Shown piece after piece: positions 26,257 through 33,367 of a stretch of 33,367 nt of DNA. The stretch is taken from assembly GCA_002689605.1 (NCBI GenBank), contig NZGY01000022.1, positions 1-33,367 on the forward strand. The letters are read 5' to 3'. The notes below the pieces were generated by a model. It did no database searches, was not told the DNA's origin, and saw only the letters and a program-made list of their open reading frames with translations. Source of the DNA: Filomicrobium sp. (GTDB lineage: Bacteria; Pseudomonadota; Alphaproteobacteria; Rhizobiales; Hyphomicrobiaceae). The stretch's first letter is position 1; each line of letters starts with the position of its first letter. The translations under genes and the position numbers were made by a program.

Positions 26257-27450
26257 GTGATTAGTGCAAAGGCTCAATCGTTTGGGTTACTTCTCGTGGC
26301 CGAGGTCGCAGCGATGGCGCTGTGGTTTGTTTCGGCGGCTGTTCTCCCCGAGATGCTCCGTGAGGTTGACTTACCAGCCTTTCAACAGGCCGCACTGACC
26401 AGTAGCGTTCAGGCCGGTTTTGTGATCGGCGCACTTATCTCTGCTGTGACTGGCATTTCTGACCGCTTCGATCCACGCAGGGTTTTCACAATTTCTGCAC
26501 TGGTCGCTGCGGCGTTCAGTTATGCGCTACTATTCGTTCAGCCTGACAGTGTCGCTGCCATCGTTTTTCGGTTCATCACGGGCGCCATGCTGGCCGGTGT
26601 CTATCCTGTAGGAATGAAGATTGCCTCCGGTTGGGGGCTAAAGGACAGAGGTCTCCTTATTGGAGCTGTTGTTGGAGCACTCACACTAGGCTCCGCAGCC
26701 CCACATCTCATCGCATTGAATGGCGGCGCGGACTGGCGGCAAACTGTGACGGTGATCTCAGCAGCCGCTGCTGTGTGCGGGCTTCTCGTTCTGTTTATCT
26801 CGCTTGGCCCATACCACGCGACTGCGAGTAAGTTTGATCTTAAGGTTCTCGCTACCGCCTGGACGAACCGTCGTGTGCGACTAGCCTGCGCCGGCTACCT
26901 CGGCCATATGTGGGAACTCTATGTGATGTGGGCCTGGATTGGTGTGGCGGCTGCCGCTTCCTATTCTGCTACTATGACCGAACAAGCCGCCAACGATTTT
27001 GCCAAGCTCACAGCATTCTTTGCGATCGCCGGTGGGGGCCTAGCCAGTATTGCCGCCGGTTACGCAGCGGATAGAATAGGCAAAGGCAATATCACAATTA
27101 TTGCCATGGTTGTCAGCGGCACTAGCGCATTGCTAACGGCGATTACTTTTGGTGGGCCGCCATGGCTTACATTCTTCGTTGTTTTGATATGGGGAATATC
27201 CGTCATCCCAGACTCGGCACAGTTTTCCGCTCTCGTCGCCGATGCTTCGCCGCCAGATCAAGCTGGCAGTCTTCTTACTCTGCAGACGTCTCTCGGTTTC
27301 ACCCTGACATTTTTCACGGTGCAATTGACGCCAACAGTTGTTGGCTGGGTTGGTTGGCCAGTTTTGATCTCGATCCTTGCTCTCGGGCCAGCTTTCGGAG
27401 TCGTAGCCATGCTGCGGCATCGCCAAATCGACCATGAGCAAGGTGACTGA
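26257..27450 (+). CDS. MFS transporter
   Basis: A 397-residue inner-membrane protein with about twelve hydrophobic helices. The loop between helices 2 and 3 reads GISDRFDPRRV, a variant of the MFS signature, and the matching loop in the second half reads GYAADRIGKGN. GTG 26257 is preferred because GGGGA lies 7 bases upstream; ATG 26239 (6 residues longer) has its AAGGA only about two bases away. It precedes the aminotransferase by 162 bases. Uptake of the compound processed by the neighbouring hydantoinases is the likely role, but neither direction nor substrate is visible. Confidence 0.88.
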   Translation: MISAKAQSFGLLLVAEVAAMALWFVSAAVLPEMLREVDLPAFQQAALTSSVQAGFVIGALISAVTGISDRFDPRRVFTISALVAAAFSYALLFVQPDSVAAIVFRFITGAMLAGVYPVGMKIASGWGLKDRGLLIGAVVGALTLGSAAPHLIALNGGADWRQTVTVISAAAAVCGLLVLFISLGPYHATASKFDLKVLATAWTNRRVRLACAGYLGHMWELYVMWAWIGVAAAASYSATMTEQAANDFAKLTAFFAIAGGGLASIAAGYAADRIGKGNITIIAMVVSGTSALLTAITFGGPPWLTFFVVLIWGISVIPDSAQFSALVADASPPDQAGSLLTLQTSLGFTLTFFTVQLTPTVVGWVGWPVLISILALGPAFGVVAMLRHRQIDHEQGD

Positions 27451-27612
27451 CTTCTGCCACCAAAACTTCTGGCTATCACGCTCGTAATAAACCAGTTCTC
27501 CCTTGACCTTGATGCGCGCAGAAGCAACCCTGTCTCCTCAATCTAAAAGAGCCTGACGCCTGCGCTAAGGGTCGGCAGGAAATGAAGTCGATGAACGCAA
27601 GGAGTGCCAGAC

Positions 27613-28890
27613 ATGGATGCACACATATCACAAGAAGATTGGGTGGGCCGTGCACACAAAGTGCTACCAGCTGGCGGTTTTGGAAACTTTGATCCGAACT
27701 ACGTCATCCGTGAAGGTCAGGGTATTTATGTCTGGGATGAGAACGGCAAGAAATACATCGACTTTCTGATAGGATCAGGGCCAATGGTGCTGGGCCACGG
27801 CCATCCTGAAGTTCTGGAGGTTGTGCAGGAGCAAGTGGCGAAAGGCATGACCTTTTTTGCCAACAATGCACGAGGCATTGAGCTAGCCGAAGAGATCTGT
27901 GATACCATGGCCTGCGCTGATCAGCTCAGATATGTGAGCACGGGTGGCGAAGCAGACATGTATGCTATTCGTCTTGCACGTGCCTACACGGGTCGAGACA
28001 AGATCTTGAAATTCGAGGGCGGATACCACGGCATGTCCGCTGAGTCTCTCATGAGCCTTGCTCCGGATATACTGCAGAACTTTCCACTTGCGGTTCCGGA
28101 CTCAGCCGGCATACCCGAAGCCGTCCGTGACAACATGCTTATTGCCCCTTTCAACGACGCAGACTTTATGCGCCAATTGATTGCAGAATATGCCGATCAA
28201 ATCGCTGCTGTTATTGTGGAGCCCCTACAACGCCTCATTCCACCGGCTCCAGGGTTTCTGGAGGCCCTACGTGAGGAAACCGAGAAGCACGGCATCGTGT
28301 TAATCTTCGACGAAGTCGTCACCGGTTTCCGCCTCGCTTATGGTGGTGCACAAGAGAAGTACGGAGTGACGCCTGATCTTTGTACTCTAGGCAAGGTTAT
28401 AGGCGGCGGGTTTCCTCTTGCGGCCATTGCTGGAAAAGAACCAATCATGGCGCATTTTGATAAAGTAAAAGTCGGCAAGGAAGGATTTACGTTCCAGGTC
28501 GGCACGCTCAGCGGCAACCCTGTAGCCGCTGCAGCTGGTCTGAAGACGCTTGAGATTTTGCGTCGCCCTGGTCAGTACGAAACTTTCAGATCCAACGGAC
28601 AGTTCATTATCGATTCCCTTAAGCGCCATTTGTCAGGTGCTGGTATCGATCACCAGGTTGTTGGCGACCCAACTCTCTTCGATGTTGTGTTCTCGCCGCA
28701 GGCTGTTACCGACTATAGGGGAACAATGCGCGGCAACACCGATATTGCAAAGTCGTTTAACCAGAAGCTGCGAGATGAAGGCCTCTTCAAGTCAGACGGC
28801 AAGTGGTACCCGTCCATTCCATTAAGTGAAGAAGACCTGCAGATGACAGATGCCGCGATTGCGACTGCTGCTGCACATATTGCGCGCTAG
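27613..28890 (+). CDS. Class III PLP-dependent aminotransferase (glutamate-1-semialdehyde aminomutase-like)
   Basis: A 425-residue PLP enzyme. Asp233 (FDEVVTGFR) binds the pyridine nitrogen, and Lys261 (TLGKVIGGGFP) forms the Schiff base. The STGGEA motif and the GGYHG stretch bind the phosphate and cofactor. It resembles glutamate-1-semialdehyde 2,1-aminomutase, but many homologues outside haem synthesis are omega- or beta-amino acid transaminases, which fits a catabolic locus better. ATG 27613 is chosen because AAGGAG lies 8 bases upstream; GTG 27604 overlaps that site. It may remove the amino group from the beta- or omega-amino acid released by carbamoylase or HyuAB action. HyuA follows after about 90 bases. 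Confidence 0.88.
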   Translation: MDAHISQEDWVGRAHKVLPAGGFGNFDPNYVIREGQGIYVWDENGKKYIDFLIGSGPMVLGHGHPEVLEVVQEQVAKGMTFFANNARGIELAEEICDTMACADQLRYVSTGGEADMYAIRLARAYTGRDKILKFEGGYHGMSAESLMSLAPDILQNFPLAVPDSAGIPEAVRDNMLIAPFNDADFMRQLIAEYADQIAAVIVEPLQRLIPPAPGFLEALREETEKHGIVLIFDEVVTGFRLAYGGAQEKYGVTPDLCTLGKVIGGGFPLAAIAGKEPIMAHFDKVKVGKEGFTFQVGTLSGNPVAAAAGLKTLEILRRPGQYETFRSNGQFIIDSLKRHLSGAGIDHQVVGDPTLFDVVFSPQAVTDYRGTMRGNTDIAKSFNQKLRDEGLFKSDGKWYPSIPLSEEDLQMTDAAIATAAAHIAR

Positions 28891-28981
28891 CATGTAGCAC
28901 GTCCAATGAGCTAAGCATGGTTCCAATTGCATGGAACTCGCACTAGTGTCGACGCCAAGTTCTAGTCATTGGCTGAGGCTC

Positions 28982-31057
28982 ATGCAAAATCCTGTTCGTG
29001 TCGCCGTTGACATCGGCGGCACTTTCACCGACCTGCAAATCCATGATGCGCGCACTGGCGACGGCCATGCCTTCAAAACTCCATCAACTCCTCACGATCC
29101 GTCCGTTGGATTGATTGAAGGCCTCACTGGCGCGTCCCAGAGATATGGGTTTCAACTCGGCGAGATTGGTCTCATCTTGCACGGTTCGACCATCGCGACG
29201 AATGCCGTTCTCGAGCGCAAACTGCCTAAGGGAGCACTGCTGACAACAGCCGGGTTTCGAGATGTGCTAGAGATAGGGCGCCATATGCGCAGGAACGTAT
29301 ATGCGCTGAAGGCGGAGCCTCGTCCACTCCTCATACCCAGACATCTCCGATTTGAAGTTATAGAACGCGTTCGTGCGGATGGCACGCTCGACACGCCATT
29401 AGACCTTGGACAGCTGGAAGAGCTTGTGCATCAACTCCAAGATGCAAATGTCGATGCTCTCGCGATAGCTTTCCTGCACGCTTACCGCAATCCGGATCAT
29501 GAGCTGCGCGCGCGTGAGTTTCTACAGAACGCATCACCAAACCTTACAATCTCGACTTCCCACGAAGTGAGTCCCGAAGTCCGTGAGTTTGAACGGACAT
29601 CAACAACGGTTCTAAACGCGCTCCTCAAGCCTGTCATTTCCAGCTACTTGAGTTCCGTCGCCCAGCGCCTGGCTGCCGCTGGCGTCAAGGCTACGCTCTA
29701 TCTTGTTCAGTCAAACGGGGGAGTTGCTTCGCCTGATGAAGCTGCCAATTTGCCTGCGAAGCTGCTGCTGTCCGGACCGGCCGGTGGTGCCATGGCCCTC
29801 GGTCAATTGGCACAACAGCATAGCCTGACTGAATTGGTCGGCCTGGACATGGGAGGCACAAGTTCAGATGTTTCCGTTGTCATGAATGGCGTGATCGGCG
29901 AAACACAAGAATCAAGCATTGACGATTTACCCGTTCGCCTCCCGATGATTGATATTCGAACTGTTGGCGCTGGCGGTGGCAGCATAGCTCGTGCCGAAAC
30001 CGGAGGGTTGAGGGTTGGCCCTCAGAGTGCGGGTGCCTATCCGGGACCTGTTTGCTACGACCGCGGTGGACAGGAGCCAACGGTGACTGACGGCAATGCG
30101 GCCCTTGGACGGATCATTCCCGATAGTTTCCTTGGCGGCGGCATGTCGCTTAAGGTTGCAGAGGCATTACAGTCCTGCGAAACGATGATAGCCAAGCCGC
30201 TCAATATGCAGCCGACCGCCGCCGCCGAGGGCATCGTCAATGTCGCCACCGCACATATGGCTAGTGCCATCCGTCTGTCGCTATTTGAAAAGGGTGTTGA
30301 TCCAGTTGACTTTGTCCTAGCTCCGTTCGGTGGCGCAGCCGGCCTCCATGCCTGCGCGGTTGCGGACGAACTTGGCATCGACCGGATCATCTTTCCCTCC
30401 GATGCATCAACGTTGTCGGCGCGCGGTATGTTGTTTGCGGATCTTCGCCACGACCTGTCCCGTTCAGAATTGCTGATTGCTGCTGATGAGAACCTTCTCC
30501 GTCTAACAGAGCTGGTTACTCAGCTTAGAAACGAAGCGCAGGCCTTGCTGCAACGTGATGGCATTGCCGAGGAGGAGCAGCGGATTGAAATCGCGTTCGA
30601 TATGCGCTATCGCGGTCAAGCCTACGAGATTACGACGCCCTGCCTAACGATTAATGGACAATCGACGGCAGCGCCACTCGTCGATCTAAGCGACGTCCTC
30701 GCAAAGTTTCACACCCTTCACGAGCAGCGCTTTGCCCATAGCTCCCCGAACGAGGCTGTTGAAATTGTGACTGTTAGAGCAGCTGCAATTGGCAAGCTTG
30801 AGAAGCCCCAACTTACTTTCGCGGTCCAGGAGCGCTCTCGGGCGTCAGGTGGTGACAAACATCGAAGCGTTTGGATTGAAGGACAGCAACGAGACATCGC
30901 TTGTATTCGTCGCGATCAGGTTGTCGGCGACATAAAGATCAAAGGCCCAGCATTGATCGAAGAGGACTACACTATTCTGTTTATCCATTATGGCTGGGAG
31001 CTCACGGGGCTGCCAAATGGCGATCTCAACTGCGTCCGCTCAGGCAAGGAGCAGTGA
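28982..31057 (+). CDS. hyuA: Hydantoinase/5-oxoprolinase family subunit A (HyuA)
   Basis: A 691-residue ATP-binding subunit of the N-methylhydantoinase/5-oxoprolinase/acetone carboxylase superfamily. The sugar-kinase-like phosphate motifs are VDIGGTFTD (9-17) and DMGGTSSDVS (from residue 289), and GAGGGSIA follows shortly after. With HyuB it would hydrolyse a cyclic amide at the expense of ATP, or carboxylate a ketone in some relatives. ATG 28982 is favoured because the first motif begins at once, although its ribosome binding site is weak; ATG 28931 would add 17 residues. The gene ends 1 base before HyuB's start, so the two are co-translated. The substrate (5-oxoproline, N-methylhydantoin, carboxyprolyl-type or other) cannot be decided. 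Confidence 0.9.
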   Translation: MQNPVRVAVDIGGTFTDLQIHDARTGDGHAFKTPSTPHDPSVGLIEGLTGASQRYGFQLGEIGLILHGSTIATNAVLERKLPKGALLTTAGFRDVLEIGRHMRRNVYALKAEPRPLLIPRHLRFEVIERVRADGTLDTPLDLGQLEELVHQLQDANVDALAIAFLHAYRNPDHELRAREFLQNASPNLTISTSHEVSPEVREFERTSTTVLNALLKPVISSYLSSVAQRLAAAGVKATLYLVQSNGGVASPDEAANLPAKLLLSGPAGGAMALGQLAQQHSLTELVGLDMGGTSSDVSVVMNGVIGETQESSIDDLPVRLPMIDIRTVGAGGGSIARAETGGLRVGPQSAGAYPGPVCYDRGGQEPTVTDGNAALGRIIPDSFLGGGMSLKVAEALQSCETMIAKPLNMQPTAAAEGIVNVATAHMASAIRLSLFEKGVDPVDFVLAPFGGAAGLHACAVADELGIDRIIFPSDASTLSARGMLFADLRHDLSRSELLIAADENLLRLTELVTQLRNEAQALLQRDGIAEEEQRIEIAFDMRYRGQAYEITTPCLTINGQSTAAPLVDLSDVLAKFHTLHEQRFAHSSPNEAVEIVTVRAAAIGKLEKPQLTFAVQERSRASGGDKHRSVWIEGQQRDIACIRRDQVVGDIKIKGPALIEEDYTILFIHYGWELTGLPNGDLNCVRSGKEQ

Positions 31058-31058
31058 C

Positions 31059-32711
31059 ATGACCGATTTGAAACTCGATCCGGCTCGCCTTGAGGTTATC
31101 CGCAATGCCTTGATTGCTGGTGCCGAGGAAATGAATCTATCGATCTGGCGAACGGCACGCTCAACAGTTGTACGCGAGACCCTCGACTATTCTACAGCAT
31201 TATTCGACGGCAAAGGTCAGTCTGTTGCGCAGTCTACGAGAATACCAATTCACCTCAATAGTATGTCTGTCTGCCTGGACGAAATTGTTGCCAACCACTT
31301 GCCGTTGGATGATTGGCAGCCGGGCGATGTCATCCTAACGAACGATCCCTACTGCGGGGGCCAGCACCTTCCCGATTTCGTTGCATTCCAACCGATATTT
31401 TCTGGTGATCGACGCGTTGCGATTTCTGCATCAATTGTCCATCACGTCGATGTCGGCGGTGGTGCGCCTGGCAGCTACTATGCGGGCGCACGCGAGGTCC
31501 ACCAGGAAGGGTTACGCCTACCGCCGGTTCGTCTTGTTGAGCAAGGCCAGATCAATGAAACAGTCATTCGCATTATTCGGCAGAACAGCCGAGAGCCTGA
31601 CAAAATTGCTGGTGATGTCTACGCGCAGATTGCCTGCTTGAAGGTCGGTGCGAACGCCATCGAACGACTGATCAAGCGTTACAATGCCAACGCAGTTGTT
31701 GCTGCGATGGATGCGGTGCTCGACCAATCAGAAGCCGAGATGCGCGCTGCCATTGGTGAGCTGCCCGATGGTGAATACTCGTTCCAAGACTTCGTGGATG
31801 ATGATGGGCAAGAGGCGATCGGGCTTGAGATTGATGCCCATGTCACCATCAAAGGAGAGACTTGCGTCGTTGACCTATCTCGATCTGCTGATCAGGCACC
31901 GGGGCCAGTTAACTGCACATTGAATATGGCAAAGTCAGGGGTCTACTGCGCTCTGCTCTGCGCAGCTGGTGGACGAGCGATGGCGAATTCAGGTGCATAC
32001 CGTCCTATCGAGGTTGTTGCGCGACCTGGCTCTATAGTCAGCTGCCTTGCCCCCGCACCTGTTGCTAACCGGATGGCGACAGGGCACAGGGTTGTGACTA
32101 CCGTGCTCGGTGCTATCGCAAAGGCTTCGCCCAGCACTATCCCGGCAGCTTACTACGGTGTGTCCTATGTGGCGGCGCTATCGGCGCCAGATCCGGTTGT
32201 GGAAGGTGAACGGCGGGTCTACTTCGAGGTCGAAGTTGGCGGATGGGGTGCGCACCCTGAGGCTGACGGTGCCGATGGTTTTTCCGCCGGGTTCCACAAT
32301 CTCGCGAATTCGCCAATTGAGATGTGCGAGACGCTGTTTCCCATTACATTTACTGAGTACGCGTTTATCCCTGATAGTGGGGGACGGGGTCAGTTTCGTG
32401 GCGGTTTAGGGCTGGCGCGCGAATGGCGATTGGATGCCGACTGGGGTGTGCTCTCGGGGAATTTTGAGCGCTTTCGCTATCCACCGTATGGATTGAATGG
32501 TGGAGAGCCTGGTTCGCTCGGGCGCTTCCAACTCACCCGGAATGGCGAAGCTACCGTTCTTCCATCAAAGATATCTGGCGTCGACTTGCAACTTGGCGAC
32601 GTAGTTCGACTGGATACTTCTGGTGGCGGTGGATGGGGTCCCCCTGGAGAGAGAGATCCTGCAAAGACGGACCATGATATAAAGGGCGGCTACATCAGTT
32701 CATCGGATTAG
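31059..32711 (+). CDS. hyuB: Hydantoinase/5-oxoprolinase family subunit B (HyuB)
   Basis: A 550-residue catalytic-partner subunit of the HyuAB complex. Family hallmarks are RETLDYSTALFD near the start, TNDPYCGGQHLPD around residues 94-106, and the C-terminal GGGWGPPGERDP that is typical of the family. The ATG at 31059 lies one base after the hyuA stop with AGGAG 7 bases upstream; the longer frame from 30990 lies inside hyuA. The gene is complete and of normal length, and the DPxxGGxH region that carries presumed metal ligands is intact. It closes the plus-strand gene run. Confidence 0.9.
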   Translation: MTDLKLDPARLEVIRNALIAGAEEMNLSIWRTARSTVVRETLDYSTALFDGKGQSVAQSTRIPIHLNSMSVCLDEIVANHLPLDDWQPGDVILTNDPYCGGQHLPDFVAFQPIFSGDRRVAISASIVHHVDVGGGAPGSYYAGAREVHQEGLRLPPVRLVEQGQINETVIRIIRQNSREPDKIAGDVYAQIACLKVGANAIERLIKRYNANAVVAAMDAVLDQSEAEMRAAIGELPDGEYSFQDFVDDDGQEAIGLEIDAHVTIKGETCVVDLSRSADQAPGPVNCTLNMAKSGVYCALLCAAGGRAMANSGAYRPIEVVARPGSIVSCLAPAPVANRMATGHRVVTTVLGAIAKASPSTIPAAYYGVSYVAALSAPDPVVEGERRVYFEVEVGGWGAHPEADGADGFSAGFHNLANSPIEMCETLFPITFTEYAFIPDSGGRGQFRGGLGLAREWRLDADWGVLSGNFERFRYPPYGLNGGEPGSLGRFQLTRNGEATVLPSKISGVDLQLGDVVRLDTSGGGGWGPPGERDPAKTDHDIKGGYISSSD

Positions 32712-32720
32712 AGCGCTGCC

Positions 32721-32999
32721 TTAGCGGCGAATGCCAAGATGCTCGATCTCTTTGACCAAGTTGCGCACGTACCGCTCTAAGATCAGATTCATTGCATCTG
32801 ACAGTTCTTCGCGGAAGATCTTGCCAGCTTCACCCTTGGCCGTGATCGAGGATTGATCGTGGATCTCAACCTCTGAACGTTCATTCTTGATAGACGTCAG
32901 TCAGCTTTCAAGGAGGCTCTGCACGCAGGCCAATTCCTCCGTGTAGGCCGAAGCGAGTTCATCACGGAGCTCTTGGAAAAGCTCTTGCTTATTGATCAT
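32721..32999 (-). pseudogene. Possible small gene with an in-frame TGA, unrecognised
   Basis: A minus-strand frame starting at ATG 32999 encodes MINKQELFQELRDELASAY and continues for 32 residues to TGA at 32903-32901. The same frame then runs on without interruption for 59 more codons (LTSIKNERSEVEIHDQ, ITAKGEAGKIFREEL, NLILERYVRNLVKEIEHLGI) to TAA at 32723-32721. Both halves are acidic and amphipathic, as in one helical protein of about 92 residues, and CGA to TGA would explain the break. I do not recognise the family, the ribosome binding site is poor, and coincidence is possible. Confidence 0.35.
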
Positions 33000-33367
33000 A
33001 ACTCCACGTTGACGCGTCCGAGCCCAGTGGCTACGGAGGAACAATGATTGACCTAAACTAGCTGCCGAGGCTGCCGTTTCAGCGCTCGGCCGTCGGATAG
33101 AAATCCAGTGGCAAATACCTATTAGCAAACACACCTGCAAGATTCGTTCGATGGCAACACCAGTAACGTTCCAAACACCACAGATACCTTCACTGGCTCC
33201 AAATGTACGCTCCTCGTCAGCTATGCAAAAAAGAACAAGACTTTCATGCATTTGCTCATACTGCGTGAATGGCTCTGTTCGGCTCTGATGTAGTTTTCCC
33301 TTCTAACTCCTGGCGCCGGCGAGGCATTGGCGGGGCGTAAGTCGCTCGCCGTCACGTTCAATCATGC
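33000..33367. other. Right-edge region with no recognised gene
   Basis: Nothing convincing is seen on either strand. A minus-strand frame open to the right edge ends with TAG at 33305-33303 after about 21 codons (IERDGERLTPRQCLAGARS), and could be the 3' end of a gene outside the window. A longer minus-strand frame from 33251 leads into the small gene above, but its first 80 residues have no recognisable character. Confidence 0.4.

Noticed and set aside
27451-27540. Minus-strand frame reading ARIKVKGELVYYERDSQKFWW
   Set aside because: It looks protein-like but has no start codon, is only about 30 codons outside the MFS gene, and then runs antisense to it; too short to support a gene remnant.
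1-33367. Alternative genetic code with reassigned stop codons
   Set aside because: All three stop codons interrupt some frames, but intact genes end with the same codons and most long genes contain none internally; reassignment would give unreasonable extensions.

Overview
The window looks like an accessory catabolic region of a proteobacterium, most likely an alphaproteobacterium. This rests on the families present and on base composition estimated by eye (mid-50s % GC); no rRNA, tRNA or marker gene confirms it. A peptidase-fold protein closely resembling the DMSP lyase DddP hints at a marine or roseobacter-like gene pool, but that is inference. I found no transcription regulator, integrase or complete insertion sequence. 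A cut-off gene at the left edge could be a transposase N-terminus.

Layout. (1) 357-5771: a GMC oxidoreductase, a convergent fumarase/aspartase-superfamily lyase, a DUF1194 secreted-protein gene broken by one stop, and a MATE exporter. (2) 5846-11792: a DgcA-like N-methyl amino acid demethylase gene broken by two TAG codons, divergent from a tightly coupled run: M19 dipeptidase-like protein, GAF protein, EamA transporter and amidase. (3) 11866-14568: a DsbA-like periplasmic protein, a DddP-like M24 protein and a small lipocalin-like protein. (4) 14625-24250, minus strand: a nine-gene operon. In transcription order it encodes hydantoinase/dihydropyrimidinase, an unrecognised 102-residue protein, a CobW/G3E GTPase, an asparaginase-like amidohydrolase, an N-carbamoyl amino acid hydrolase (M20), a 2-oxoglutarate/Fe(II)-type dioxygenase, a PPOX flavoprotein and two amidases. 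(5) 24493-32711, plus strand: a broken LLM flavin monooxygenase gene, an MFS transporter, a class III aminotransferase, and HyuA and HyuB (ATP-dependent hydantoinase/oxoprolinase subunits). (6) The right edge holds a short, possibly broken reading frame and no other recognisable gene.

How the genes may work together (inference): most enzymes hydrolyse amides, ureides or cyclic amides (two unrelated hydantoinase types, a carbamoylase, an asparaginase-like enzyme, three amidases). Transporters, a demethylase, an aminotransferase and oxidoreductases accompany them. The region reads as a scavenging island for nitrogen-rich cyclic or N-methylated compounds. The substrate cannot be read from sequence.

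The most unusual observation is that four reading frames, spread over the window, are each interrupted by one or two in-frame stop codons with no frameshift. All five stops can be explained by single C-to-T or G-to-A changes on the coding strand. Intact neighbours use the same three codons as normal stops. Early pseudogenisation is the simplest reading, and sequence error must be excluded. Other points worth a second look are the DddP-like protein lacking the lyase base, the asparaginase-like protein lacking the Asp of its HGTD motif, the translationally coupled hydantoinase/102-residue protein/G3E GTPase trio, and an 11-C tract at the end of the EamA gene.
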